From: Glycomyces salinus
GTDB lineage: Bacteria > Actinomycetota > Actinomycetes > Mycobacteriales > Micromonosporaceae
Length of the DNA: 64,000 nt
Direction of reading: 5' to 3'
NCBI RefSeq assembly: GCF_016428645.1
Contig: NZ_JAELXW010000039.1
Span: 1 to 64,000, forward strand
The position numbers and the translations under genes were made by a program. Below, piece by piece: positions 8,703 through 17,622 of this stretch; positions within the stretch are counted from its first letter, which is position 1, and the number at the start of each line of letters is the position of its first letter. Below the pieces are notes generated by a model. It had not been told where the DNA came from and searched no databases. It saw nothing but the letters and a program-made list of their open reading frames with translations.

Positions 8703-10313
8703 CTAGTGTGCCACTTCGCCCGCCAATGCGGACAGTGTCGCCGTAACGACCGCCTTGGTCCGTTCGGCGGTGACCACCGCTGAGCCCGAGAGGCGCCGGA
8801 CCGTGCGGCCGTCCATCCACAGCACCACCACGACGGCGGTCTTGACCGGACCGGTCGACACGATCGAAGCGTGCTCCACCTCGACGCGGGCCTCGGCGCC
8901 CCCTTGGCGAGCCTGCGAGCCGTAAGTCTGACCGGCCAGATGCGGGCGCAGGGCCTCCACGGTCGCCGCGGCCGCGGCGTGCTGGACGTGCCAGTCGACC
9001 GGCGGGACGGTGACCGCTCCGGAGGTCTCCCGGTCGCCCACGGCGAGCGAGACCGTCACCTCGGCCTCCATGCCCGAGGAGTTGATCTCGACGCGGCGCA
9101 GCTCGACCGCGCCGACGGCTCGGACCTCTGCCTCGACCTGCGGGACCGTCTCGATCTCGGACTGGGCCCGCTCGCCGGGCTCGTCGGCGGACCGCGGGCC
9201 CGGCTCGACCGCGCGCTCCTCGCTGAGCACGGCCGAGACCGAGGCGTGGACCTCTTCGCGGTCGACGCCGTCTTCGAGCTCCAGACGCAGGCTGGTGCTG
9301 CCGTCGGGCGAGGTGACGTGGTAGGCGTCGCGGACGCCGGGGACGCGACGGACCAGTTCGAGAAGCTGCTCCTCCTCGGGAACGGGCTGCTCGTCCTCGG
9401 GGCCGATCGCCGGCGGGGTCGGTTCGACCTCCGGTTGGCGCGAGATCTGCGGCGTGCGCGGCGGGGCCTGCTCGGTGACGGGAGGCGACGGCAGCGGCGG
9501 CGCGCTGGGCGTCGGAGTCTGCGGAGCGCCGGGCGTGGTCGCCTGGCGGCCCTCGGGCACCGGGATCGGTCCGGTCCTTGGCCCCTGTTCGAGGCCCTGG
9601 TCGGCGGGGTCGATCTGCGGCGCCGGGGTCGGGGCGGCCGGGGGCCGCGGCGGCGAGGCGGGGGGCTGAGGCGCACTGTACTGCTGCTGCGGCGCGCCGT
9701 GCGCCTCACCGGGCGCAGGGGTCTGCTGGGGAGCCGGAGGCTCGTGCTGCGCGGGCGTCTGGGGCGCGCTGGGCGCGTGGCTCGGGCCCGGCTGCCCGGG
9801 TCGCTGCGGGGAACCGGGGAAGTTGGCCGGACCGGAGGACGGCCCGGCCTCCGGGGTGCCGGGAGGCGCGGGCGCGTTGGGGCCGGGCGTGTTCGTCCCC
9901 GGCGGCGGTCCGGGTGCATTCGCTCCTGGCGGCGCGCTGGGCACACTGTTCGCGCCTGGCGGCGCGAACGGCGACTCCGGCTGCCCCTGGGGCTGCGGCG
10001 GTGCCGGCGGGATGGGTTCGAACTGCTCGCCGGCGTTGGGGCGCCGGGTGGCGGGGACGGTCGGTCCGGTCTCGGCGATCTCTACCGGGACGTTCGGCAT
10101 CTGGTCGGTCGGGCCCTCGCTGTAGCGGTGCCGTCGCCCCCGGTCCGGGTCGAAGCGGTACTGCTCGGGCGGCTGCCCCGGGGCCTGCGGCGTCTGCTCG
10201 TCGGACTCGGCCGCTTCTTCGGCCGGGGCCCAGGACCTGCCCAGACGTCGGCGTGCCGGCGGCTCGTCCCCAGGTTGGCGCGGAGGCTCTTCCGGTCGGT
10301 TCTGGTCATACAA
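8703..10313 (-). CDS. proline-rich hypothetical protein with duplicated C-terminal domain
   Basis: I do not recognise this 536-residue protein. Residues 1 to about 310 are a low-complexity Pro/Gly/Gln-rich linker with no signal peptide or membrane segment. The last 220 residues are ordered. They contain two similar stretches, around GMEAEVTVSLAVGDRETSGA and around VKTAVVVVLWMDGRTVRRLS; each is a beta-rich strand set followed by an alanine-rich helix ending VEALRP or LSALAG, so the domain seems internally duplicated. The start is TTG, with a GGAG about 10 nt upstream; a stop lies 6 nt before it in frame. It heads the run hydrolase-DUF3152-moeZ and is divergent from the TetR gene. Confidence 0.75.
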   Translation of the reverse strand: MYDQNRPEEPPRQPGDEPPARRRLGRSWAPAEEAAESDEQTPQAPGQPPEQYRFDPDRGRRHRYSEGPTDQMPNVPVEIAETGPTVPATRRPNAGEQFEPIPPAPPQPQGQPESPFAPPGANSVPSAPPGANAPGPPPGTNTPGPNAPAPPGTPEAGPSSGPANFPGSPQRPGQPGPSHAPSAPQTPAQHEPPAPQQTPAPGEAHGAPQQQYSAPQPPASPPRPPAAPTPAPQIDPADQGLEQGPRTGPIPVPEGRQATTPGAPQTPTPSAPPLPSPPVTEQAPPRTPQISRQPEVEPTPPAIGPEDEQPVPEEEQLLELVRRVPGVRDAYHVTSPDGSTSLRLELEDGVDREEVHASVSAVLSEERAVEPGPRSADEPGERAQSEIETVPQVEAEVRAVGAVELRRVEINSSGMEAEVTVSLAVGDRETSGAVTVPPVDWHVQHAAAAATVEALRPHLAGQTYGSQARQGGAEARVEVEHASIVSTGPVKTAVVVVLWMDGRTVRRLSGSAVVTAERTKAVVTATLSALAGEVAH

Positions 10314-10490
10314 CGGTCAGCAACTCCTTCATCTTCCCGCCCTGAAGGTACCTTGATGCGGCTAGCGGTCTGACGCCGAGTTTGGCCGGGCCGTACGCTG
10401 GGAAGCTCAATTCAGATTTCCGTAGACTTCGTAGGAACCGCAAGGGGTTGCCCCTGACGGATCGGCGACACGGACGAGAGAGGTGCCGGG

Positions 10491-11117
10491 GTGAACAGCG
10501 CTGGAGAAGGCAGAGTCCGACTGCCCAGGAGCGAGCGCCGGGCGCAGCTGCTGCAGGCGGCCCAAGAGGTGTTCGTCCAGCACGGCTACCACGCGACCTC
10601 GATGGACGACATCGCCGAGCGCGCAGGCGTCTCGAAACCCGTGCTGTACCAGCACTTCTCGTCGAAACTGGAACTGTATCTGGCGCTGCTGGACGGGCGC
10701 GCGTCAGAGCTGGTGAACCGCATCCGCGAGGCCATGGACGGCGCCGACGACAACAAGCAGCGGGTCAACGAGGCCATGCGCGCCTACTTCGACTTCGTGG
10801 ACGCCCAGGGCGAGGCGTTCCGCCTCGTGTTCGAGTCCGACCAGCGGAACGACCCGGCCGTGGCCGAGCGGGTGCTGCGCATGGAGGCCGAGTGCGTGGC
10901 GGCCCTGGCCGACACCATCATGGCCGACACGCAGGTCGACAAGGCCCGCGCCGAGCTGCTGGCCACGGGCCTGGTGGGGGCCGCCGAGATCGCCGCCCGC
11001 AAGTGGATAGCCTCGGGCCGGGTGGTACCGAAGGAGGAGGCCGTCCAGCTGATGGCGACCCTCGCTTGGCGGGGCATATCTCACTTCCCGCTCGAAGGCG
11101 AAGCCGAGAGCGGGTAG
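10491..11117 (+). CDS. TetR-family transcriptional regulator
   Basis: A 208-residue regulator. The helix-turn-helix is in the first 65 residues (RRAQLLQAAQEVFVQHGYHA, then SMDDIAERAGVSKPVLYQHF), followed by an all-helical ligand domain. It resembles the regulator found beside DUF3107 and DUF3152 in mycobacteria (Rv3208 type). The GTG start follows an AGAGAGG-like element. It is divergent from the proline-rich/hydrolase/DUF3152/moeZ run, a plausible target through the 177-nt shared promoter region, though I found no clear palindrome there. Its last eight codons lie in the first copy of a 40-bp repeat. Confidence 0.9.
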   Translation: MNSAGEGRVRLPRSERRAQLLQAAQEVFVQHGYHATSMDDIAERAGVSKPVLYQHFSSKLELYLALLDGRASELVNRIREAMDGADDNKQRVNEAMRAYFDFVDAQGEAFRLVFESDQRNDPAVAERVLRMEAECVAALADTIMADTQVDKARAELLATGLVGAAEIAARKWIASGRVVPKEEAVQLMATLAWRGISHFPLEGEAESG

Positions 11118-11182
11118 ATGGCAGGGTCCGCTCGAAGGCGAAGCCGAGAGCGGGTAATTGGCAAGGTCCGCTCGAAGGCGAG
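11089..11182. repeat. 40-bp tandem repeat spanning the TetR stop codon (2 copies plus part)
   Basis: The unit begins CGCTCGAAGGCGAAGCCGAG and is 40 nt long. Copy 1 starts at 11089 and contains the stop codon of the TetR gene, copy 2 starts at 11129 with three differences, and a partial third starts at 11169. Each unit has a small imperfect hairpin. As in the 41-bp array after ahcY, the duplicated segment covers the end of a coding sequence plus its 3' flank and has a purine-rich CGAAG core. Confidence 0.9.
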
Positions 11183-11242
11183 GCGGCCGAGTAACCTTGC
11201 CTCGTCTGAAGACGTCAGATTGATTGTGTTTGAGGAGGACCC

Positions 11243-11470
11243 GTGGAGGTCAAGATCGGCGTCCAGTACGCCCCACGTGAGCTGGTACTGGAGAGCAAGC
11301 TGTCGTCGAAGGACCTGGCCGAGACCATCGAAGAGGCGGTCAGCGGCGGGGGCATCCTGCGTCTGGAGGACGACAAAGGCCGGCAGGTGATCGTCCCGGT
11401 CGAGAAGCTCGCCTATATCGAGGTCGCCGCCCAGTCGCCGCGCCCGGTCGGGTTTACGGCCGACTCTTAG
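11243..11470 (+). CDS. DUF3107 family small protein
   Basis: A 75-residue soluble protein (starting VEVKIGVQYAPREL, ending PVGFTADS) matching the DUF3107 family, whose mycobacterial member is the antigen TB9.4. The function is unknown to me. The GTG start has a strong GAGGAGG 5 nt upstream. It follows the TetR gene after the 40-bp repeats, in the order seen in mycobacteria. Confidence 0.9.
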   Translation: MEVKIGVQYAPRELVLESKLSSKDLAETIEEAVSGGGILRLEDDKGRQVIVPVEKLAYIEVAAQSPRPVGFTADS

Positions 11471-11514
11471 GAACCGGTTTCGCTGCGGCCCGGGGTGCGC
11501 CCCGGGCCGTTCGG

Positions 11515-13263
11515 CTACTCCAGGACCGTGAACGGGTCCGAGCCGACCACGCCCTCGCCTTCGGCGTCCTGTATCGGCTCCATGCTGGAGGTGTGGACGC
11601 GGTACAGGTCGTCGCCGCTGACGACGATGACCGGCTCGCCGCGGGTCTGGTTGCCGGCCAGCGGGTCGGCCGGGTGGGCCGCGATCTCGCTGATCGGCGG
11701 GTAACCAGAGGTGCCCGATTGCACCTCCAGCTGGGAGTTGTCGATCGCCGCCCGGTGGAGCTGCTGGTCGTCAGGGCCCTGCCCGGCGATCCAGAGGTAG
11801 TCCTCGGCGCTCCAGGCGACGTCGCTGACCTCGGTCACGCCGGTCCCGATCCGGCGGGCGTCGGCCTCGTGGAGCTGGAAGTTCCCGTCGACGTCGACGC
11901 TCAACGGCGCGGCCATGGCCAGGTCGTCCTCGACATAGGCGGCCCGGCGGCCGTCGGGGGCGACAGCCAGCGCGGTGACGTCCTCGCCGCCGAGCACCTG
12001 GACGTTGCCGCTCTCAGTGTCGACGGCGGTGAGGACGCCGTCGTCGATGAGCAGGATGGTGTCCTGGCGCAGCCAGTGCGGGTCGCGCAGGCTCCCCGAG
12101 ACGTCCTCGACGGTCGTCATCTCGTCGGGATCCGAGCCCGTCTGCAGGACCGGTCCGTTCTCGCCCGCGACGATCGCGGCGATCTCGGAGTCCGCGTCGA
12201 CGGCGACGTCCCGCAGGCCGGCGGCCTCGAATCCGACCCAGGGGTGGTCGGCGGAGTTGCGGGCGATGGCCCCGTTCTCGAACTGCCAGACGGTGTCGTC
12301 GGAGACGAAGTAGGCGGTGTCGCCCATATCGGAGGCGGAAGGGATGGCGTTCCAGTCGCGCCATTCGGAGAAGTCGCCGGAGGCGACCTCTTCGCCGTTG
12401 ACGCGCAGTTCGAGCGAGCCGGACAGTGCCAGGCTCCAGGCGATCTGCGCGGCCATGGCGTCGGCGGCCTCGCCCACGGCCTCGGTCGATTCTCCGGGAG
12501 TCAGATCGACGACCAGCGTGCCGTCGTCCGTGCTGGTCCGCACGGAGGTGCCGACGGGTATGGCGGTGCGGGAGGACAGGCGGGCCCAATCGGAGGGGCC
12601 CTGGAGCAGCCAGCCCAGGCGCACTTCGTAGCCGGTGGCGGCGTCGAGGTTCCCGTAGATCCAGCGCAGATCGGGGACCAGGGGCCCTTCGGTGCCGCTG
12701 GCCAGGAAGTACACGGGGGCCTCCTCGTAGGCCCGGTCGAACTCGGAGTAGAGCATCGAGACCTGCCGGGGCCACTCGATGACGGAGAAGACGTCGCCGA
12801 CGTTCTCGCGGCGGACGACGATGTCCTCCTGGTAGTCGCGCTCTGGGGAGTCCATCTCGACGCGTCCGTCCTGCAGATAGCTGCCGACGATGGAGGCGGT
12901 GACGGTCACGGTGACGGTGTTGAAGTCGTCGCTCTCCTCGGACTCGTACTGGACGTCGGCGAGCAGGTTGATGCCGTCGCCGAGGTCGGAGAAGTCGCGT
13001 TCGCCGGTGAACACCGCGAGGCGGTCGTCGCGGGCGGCCTGGTCGGGGTTGCCGGCGGCGGCCCGCAGGAAGTTCTCGACGGTGCCCTCGGCGTCGTCGG
13101 TGGGCTCGTAGACCTCCTCGTCGAGCGAGGAGGACGCGCCGAAGTCGGTCGGCGCCTCCCCGATCACCTCGGGGTCGGTGTCCTCGGGGATGCCGCACCC
13201 GGCCAGGGCCGAGGCGGCGACGCAGGCGGCCGCGGCCGCGGCCAGGGTGCGATCAGTTCTCAT
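11515..13263 (-). CDS. lpqB: lipoprotein LpqB
   Basis: A 582-residue exported lipoprotein with a lipobox ending at C23 (SALAGC), a GerMN-like region in the first half (SLALSGSLELRVNGEEV), and a C-terminal part with beta-propeller-like repeats (ALAVAPDGRRAAYVED, ISEIAAHPADPLAGNQ). In mycobacteria LpqB interacts with the extracellular sensor domain of MtrB and modulates MtrAB signalling. The gene overlaps the end of mtrB by 11 nt, the standard mtrA-mtrB-lpqB operon, so expression is likely translationally coupled. Confidence 0.95.
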   Translation of the reverse strand: MRTDRTLAAAAAACVAASALAGCGIPEDTDPEVIGEAPTDFGASSSLDEEVYEPTDDAEGTVENFLRAAAGNPDQAARDDRLAVFTGERDFSDLGDGINLLADVQYESEESDDFNTVTVTVTASIVGSYLQDGRVEMDSPERDYQEDIVVRRENVGDVFSVIEWPRQVSMLYSEFDRAYEEAPVYFLASGTEGPLVPDLRWIYGNLDAATGYEVRLGWLLQGPSDWARLSSRTAIPVGTSVRTSTDDGTLVVDLTPGESTEAVGEAADAMAAQIAWSLALSGSLELRVNGEEVASGDFSEWRDWNAIPSASDMGDTAYFVSDDTVWQFENGAIARNSADHPWVGFEAAGLRDVAVDADSEIAAIVAGENGPVLQTGSDPDEMTTVEDVSGSLRDPHWLRQDTILLIDDGVLTAVDTESGNVQVLGGEDVTALAVAPDGRRAAYVEDDLAMAAPLSVDVDGNFQLHEADARRIGTGVTEVSDVAWSAEDYLWIAGQGPDDQQLHRAAIDNSQLEVQSGTSGYPPISEIAAHPADPLAGNQTRGEPVIVVSGDDLYRVHTSSMEPIQDAEGEGVVGSDPFTVLE

Positions 13264-14845
13264 CGACGGCCTCCTGTTCGATGCGGAGGGGGATCGGAGA
13301 GGAGATGACGCGGTTTCCGGCCTGAAGCGGCAGGGTGAGCACGAACAGGCTCCCTCGTCCCGGTTCGCCGACCGCCTGGAGGGTGCCGGAGTGAAGCCTG
13401 GCGTCTTCGAGGCTGATCGCCAGGCCCAGGCCGGTGCCGCCGGTCAGCCGGGCCCGGGAGGGGTCGGCGCGCCAGAACCGGTCGAAGACGCGCTCGGCCT
13501 GGCCGGGCTTGAGGCCGACGCCGTGGTCGCGCACGCCGATGGCGAGTGCGGTGTCCGATTCGGCGACGGTGACCTCGACGGGCTTGCCCTCGGCGTGCTC
13601 GATGGCGTTGGACAGCAGGTTGCGCAGGACGCGCTGGACGCGGCGGCCGTCGATCTCGGCGACGACGCGGCGGCCGGGCCGGCGGACGGTGACGGCCACC
13701 CCGCACTCCTCGGCCAGGGCGGCGTTGTGCTCGACCACGTCGTCGACGATGGGGTTGACGTCGACGGCCTCGACCTCGAGCGAGGCGAAACCGGAGTCGA
13801 AGCGGGAGATCTCCAGCAGCTCGCTCAGCAGCTCCTCGAAGCGGTCGATCTGCTGCTGGAGCAGCTCGGTGGAGCGCTTGGTGGCCTCGTCGAACTCGTC
13901 GCGGTTGTCGTAGAGCAGGTCGGCGGCCATGCGGATGGTCGCCAGGGGGGTGCGCAGCTCGTGGGAGACGTCCGAGGTGAAACGGCGCTGCATCATCGAC
14001 ATCTCCTCGAGCCTGCGGATCTGGCTCTGGAGGTTCTCGGCCATGAGGTTGAACGATCCGGCCAGGCGGGCCAGGTCGTCCGAGCCGCGCACCTCCATGC
14101 GTTCATGCAGGAGCCCGGCGGCGAGGCGCTGAGAGGTGCGCGCGGCCTCGCGGACGGGGGTGACGACCAGGCGGGTCACCAGGCCGGCGATGACGCCGAG
14201 GAGGAGCACCAGGGCGATCCCGGCGAGGGCCAGGTTGGTGCGGAGGAGGGTGATCGCGTCCTGCTGGGAGTCGAGCGGGTAGAACGCGTACAGCTCGAAG
14301 TCGACCACCTGCTCGATCGCGGTGCCGACGACCAGGAAGGGCGTCGAGTCGCCCTCGAAGTCGTAGGTGGCGTACTGGCTGGCGACGTTCCCCTCCGCGA
14401 CCAGTTCGCGCAGCGTCTGAGAGGGGACGGGGGCGTCCTCGGGCGGACCGGACTTGACCACGTTGCCGTCGGAGGTGCGCAGGACGATGAAGGGCGCGTA
14501 GGCCGGGTCCTCGGCCATCTCGGCGACGATGCTGCTCATGGTCTGGGCCAGGGCGTTGTCGTCGGAGGAGGAGTAGTTGCCGAGCTGCTCGGCGGCGCGT
14601 TCGACCGCGTTCTCGGTCTCCTCGATGGCGCTGTCCCGGCGGTCGCCGAGCAGGCCGGAGGTGAACGATCCGGCCACGACGAAGCTGAAGGTGACCACCA
14701 GGACCGTCGAGGCGATCAGGGTCGAGGCGACGACGCGCAGCTGGAGGGAGGCGCGGAAGCGCGCCACGACCGCGACCGTCGCCTCGGTCGCCAGGGCCCG
14801 CACCCGCCCGACCAGGCCGCGGGGCGCCGAGCCGTTCTTACCCAC
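13253..14845 (-). CDS. mtrB: two-component sensor histidine kinase MtrB
   Basis: Membrane sensor kinase of the MtrAB system, which controls cell division, wall metabolism and osmotic responses in actinobacteria. The 530 residues contain a first membrane segment (LIASTVLVVTFSFVVAGS), an extracytoplasmic sensor region, a second segment (NLALAGIALVLLLGVIAGL), HAMP, the phospho-acceptor box SHELRTPLATIR, and ATPase boxes NLLSNAIEHAE, DHGVGL and GGTGLGLAIS. I take the GTG that overlaps the mtrA stop in TAGTG as the start; a longer frame upstream only runs antiparallel over mtrA. Confidence 0.95.
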   Translation of the reverse strand: MGKNGSAPRGLVGRVRALATEATVAVVARFRASLQLRVVASTLIASTVLVVTFSFVVAGSFTSGLLGDRRDSAIEETENAVERAAEQLGNYSSSDDNALAQTMSSIVAEMAEDPAYAPFIVLRTSDGNVVKSGPPEDAPVPSQTLRELVAEGNVASQYATYDFEGDSTPFLVVGTAIEQVVDFELYAFYPLDSQQDAITLLRTNLALAGIALVLLLGVIAGLVTRLVVTPVREAARTSQRLAAGLLHERMEVRGSDDLARLAGSFNLMAENLQSQIRRLEEMSMMQRRFTSDVSHELRTPLATIRMAADLLYDNRDEFDEATKRSTELLQQQIDRFEELLSELLEISRFDSGFASLEVEAVDVNPIVDDVVEHNAALAEECGVAVTVRRPGRRVVAEIDGRRVQRVLRNLLSNAIEHAEGKPVEVTVAESDTALAIGVRDHGVGLKPGQAERVFDRFWRADPSRARLTGGTGLGLAISLEDARLHSGTLQAVGEPGRGSLFVLTLPLQAGNRVISSPIPLRIEQEAVDEN

Positions 14846-15534
14846 TAGCCCAATCCGGCTTTGTATCCCACGCCGCGGACGGTCTGGATCAGCTGCGGGC
14901 GCTCGGGGTCGGGCTCGATCTTGGCGCGCAGGCGCTGGACGTGGACGTTGACCAGGCGGGTGTCGGCCGAGTGCCGGTAGCCCCAGACCTGCTCGAGCAG
15001 GACCTGTCGGGTGAAGACCTGGCGGGGCTTGCGGGCCAGGGCCACCAGCAGGTCGAATTCGAGGGGGGTGAGCTTGACTTCGGCGCCGTTGAGGGTCACC
15101 TGGTGGGCGGGCACGTCGATCTGGACCTGGAGGCCGGGCTTGCCGATCTCGAGGCGCTCGGGCGTGACGTCGTCGCCGCGGCGCAGGCGGGCGCGGATGC
15201 GCGCGACCAGCTCCTTGGGCTTGAACGGCTTGACGATGTAGTCGTCGGCGCCCGATTCGAGGCCGAGGACCACGTCGACGGTGTCGGACTTGGCGGTGAG
15301 CATGACGATGGGCACGCCGGACTCGCCGCGGATCGCCTTGGCCACGTCGATGCCGCTCATGCCGGGCAGCATGAGGTCGAGCAGCACGATGTCGGGGCGG
15401 TGCTCCTTGAACGCGGCGAGCGCCTTCTCCCCGTCGGTGACGAAGGTGGGGGTGAAGCCTTCTGTGCGGAGGATGATGCCGAGCATCTCCGCCAGCGCCG
15501 GGTCGTCGTCGACGACGAGTACACGTGCTCTCAT
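14845..15534 (-). CDS. mtrA: response regulator MtrA
   Basis: OmpR-type DNA-binding response regulator. The receiver domain has the acidic pair in VVDDD, the phospho-acceptor Asp in DIVLLDLMLPG and the Lys in DDYIVKPF; the C-terminal winged helix includes LTPLEFDLLVALA and NVHVQRLRAKI. The 229 residues match the usual length (228 in M. tuberculosis) when the ATG of MRARVLVVDDDP is used. An upstream TTG would add eight residues, but the family does not have them. A GAGGTGG lies about 13 nt before this ATG. It is the first gene of mtrA-mtrB-lpqB. Confidence 0.96.
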   Translation of the reverse strand: MRARVLVVDDDPALAEMLGIILRTEGFTPTFVTDGEKALAAFKEHRPDIVLLDLMLPGMSGIDVAKAIRGESGVPIVMLTAKSDTVDVVLGLESGADDYIVKPFKPKELVARIRARLRRGDDVTPERLEIGKPGLQVQIDVPAHQVTLNGAEVKLTPLEFDLLVALARKPRQVFTRQVLLEQVWGYRHSADTRLVNVHVQRLRAKIEPDPERPQLIQTVRGVGYKAGLG

Positions 15535-15565
15535 GGACACCAGTTTTCCACCTCGCAAAAGCCGA

Positions 15566-15595
15566 GAGCACCACGGGTGGTCACCCGTGGTGCTC
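15566..15595 (-). terminator. terminator downstream of the NADH dehydrogenase gene
   Basis: A near-perfect stem (GAGCACCACGGGTG with its complement and a tiny loop) is followed on the minus strand by TCGGCTTTTGCG. It separates the dehydrogenase gene from mtrA. Confidence 0.7.
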
Positions 15596-15607
15596 CAACT
15601 GTATCGA

Positions 15608-16984
15608 TTACTCGGCGGACTTCTGGGCCCTGACCGGATCGGAGCCCGCGGCGATGGCCTCGAACGGCTCCCTGCCGGCGTGGATCTCGCCGAGCTGGAC
15701 CATCTCGCGCTTAGTGAAGAACCCGACGATCCAGTCGGCCAGGATGCGGCCCTTGCGGCCGACTCCGGGGACCCGCGACAGGTGGTAGCCGCGGTGCATC
15801 AGCCAGGCGAGCAGGCCCTTGGCCTTGAACCCGTAGGTGTTGGCCACGCCCTTGTACAGGCCGAGGCCGGCCACCGAGCCGATGTACTTGTGCTTGTACG
15901 GCTGGAGCTCGCGGCCGACGTGCCGCCGGTAGACGTTGTCGGCCAGGATCGCGGCCTGGCGGACGGCGTGCTGCGCGCTGGGCGTGCAGTAGGGCAGCGG
16001 GAAGTCGGTGGTGTCGGGCACCTGGGTCGAGTCGCCGGCGCCCCACGCGTCCTCGACGACCTCGCCGATCTGGTCGGTCCCGGCCTCGACGCCGGTGGCG
16101 ACCTGCAGCCTGGTGTTGGCCTCCAGGTGGCCCTTGGGGCCGATCGGCAGGTCGGTCTGCTTCAGCAGCGGGTTCGGCATGACCCCGGCGGTCCAGATGA
16201 TGGTGTCGGAGTCGAACTCCTCGCCGTCGGTGAGGACGACGTGGCCGCCCTCGCAGGACTTGAGGGTGGTGCCCAGGCGGATGTCGACGCCGCGCTTGGT
16301 CAGCTGCCGGGCCGCGTAGGCGCCCATCTGGGGGCCGACCTCGGGCATGATCTTGTCGGCGTACTCGACCAGGTACCACTTGATCTCGGAGGGGTCGATC
16401 TCCGGGTAGTTCTCGACCACGGTCGAGGTGAGGTCCTCGAGCTCGCCGAGGGTCTCGGCCCCGGCGAAGCCGCCGCCGACGGTGACGAAGGTCAGCGCCT
16501 TGCGGCGCACGTCCGGGTCGTCGGTGGTGGCGGCGATGTCGAAGCGCTGGAGCACGTGGTTGCGCAGCCAGATGGCCTCGCCCATCGTCTTGATGCCGAT
16601 GGCGATCTCGGCCAGGCCGGGGATCGGGAGCGGGCGGGAGACCGAACCGGGCGCGATGATGACTTCGTCGTACTCGATTTCGCGGGTCGGTCCGGTGAAC
16701 GGCTGGATCGTGAGCTTGCGCTCGGCGTGGCGGATCTCGGTTACACCAGCGGTGACGATGGTGCAGTGTTTGAGCGCCTGTCGCAGGGGCACAACGCCGT
16801 GCCTTGGCGAGATGTTTCCGGCAGCCGCCTCGGGCAGGAACGGCTGGTAGGTCATGTGCTGGTTGGGGTCGATGACCATCAGTTCAACTTGGCCGCGCTT
16901 GATGTCGCTGCGGAGCTTCTTGCTCAAGCGTTCGGCAACGTAGAAACCGACGTGACCGGCACCTATCACGACAATACGTTTCAC
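15608..16984 (-). CDS. ndh: type II NADH dehydrogenase (NAD(P)/FAD-dependent oxidoreductase)
   Basis: Monotopic respiratory enzyme that passes electrons from NADH to quinone without pumping protons. The 458 residues have the FAD dinucleotide motif at the N-terminus (VVIGAGHVGFYVAERL), the NAD motif VTVGGGFAGAETLGEL near the middle, the second FAD block DAWGAGDSTQVPD, and a C-terminal amphipathic/hydrophobic region (GLLAWLMHRGYHL) that would attach it to the membrane. The start is GTG. It is upstream of mtrA on the same strand but separated by a terminator. Confidence 0.88.
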   Translation of the reverse strand: MKRIVVIGAGHVGFYVAERLSKKLRSDIKRGQVELMVIDPNQHMTYQPFLPEAAAGNISPRHGVVPLRQALKHCTIVTAGVTEIRHAERKLTIQPFTGPTREIEYDEVIIAPGSVSRPLPIPGLAEIAIGIKTMGEAIWLRNHVLQRFDIAATTDDPDVRRKALTFVTVGGGFAGAETLGELEDLTSTVVENYPEIDPSEIKWYLVEYADKIMPEVGPQMGAYAARQLTKRGVDIRLGTTLKSCEGGHVVLTDGEEFDSDTIIWTAGVMPNPLLKQTDLPIGPKGHLEANTRLQVATGVEAGTDQIGEVVEDAWGAGDSTQVPDTTDFPLPYCTPSAQHAVRQAAILADNVYRRHVGRELQPYKHKYIGSVAGLGLYKGVANTYGFKAKGLLAWLMHRGYHLSRVPGVGRKGRILADWIVGFFTKREMVQLGEIHAGREPFEAIAAGSDPVRAQKSAE

Positions 16985-17004
16985 GTGTTCAATTCTGACG
17001 CCGC

Positions 17005-17622
17005 CTAGCCGGAGTTGTGTAGTGAACGCGCGAGGACGTAGATCACGGTGACCGCGGCCATGAGTCCGATGGCGACGGCGACGGTGGCCGGGATGGCGGC
17101 GAAATACGCGGTGAACAGGGCCAGAGCCAGCGCGAAGAACACCGTGGACGCCGAGATGATTCCCAGATGGCGACCCCAGGTGAGGATGATCTCACCGTCC
17201 ACTGCGGTAGTTGTTCGGAAACGCTGGGCGATCGCGGCGGCCGAGTGGGCGGTGTAGAGCAGCAGCGCGATCGGCGCGGCCAGCCACAGGGTCGCCTCGT
17301 GGTCCGCGACCAGGGACGTGGTGGCCAGCCAGGCGGCCACGACCGTGAGCGAGGCGACCAGCGGTGCGGGACCGGCCGGCGCGAACGCGGCGAACAGGGA
17401 GACCCCGGCGGCCACGATGAGGTAGGCGGCGCTGGAGCCCCACGCGGCGGGCACGGCCAGTTCGGCGGCGATGAAGTAGGCCAGGCCGACCGTGGCCCGC
17501 AGCAGCACCGAGGCCGGCACGACCCGGCGGATCCACGAGGCCAGGCGCCGCCGGCCGGACGCGATCCGGTCGCGGGCGCCCTCGCGCACCGCCCGCAGGA
17601 GCCCTCGCTCGATGTCGGTCAC
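17005..17622 (-). CDS. multi-pass membrane protein of the MoxR/DUF58 operon
   Basis: A 205-residue integral membrane protein with about six hydrophobic segments (for example LLRATVGLAYFIAAELAV, YLIVAAGVSLFAAFAP, VAVAIGLMAAVTVIYVLA) after a basic cytoplasmic N-terminus. I do not recognise the family. The GTG start overlaps the DUF58 stop in GTGA, so it is translationally coupled to it; the long antisense-like frame further upstream is a shadow of the DUF58 gene. Confidence 0.8.
   Translation of the reverse strand: MTDIERGLLRAVREGARDRIASGRRRLASWIRRVVPASVLLRATVGLAYFIAAELAVPAAWGSSAAYLIVAAGVSLFAAFAPAGPAPLVASLTVVAAWLATTSLVADHEATLWLAAPIALLLYTAHSAAAIAQRFRTTTAVDGEIILTWGRHLGIISASTVFFALALALFTAYFAAIPATVAVAIGLMAAVTVIYVLARSLHNSG

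Noticed and set aside
10314-10490. Palindromic TetR operator in the divergent promoter region
   Set aside because: I saw no symmetric site of 12 bp or more; only weak short matches.
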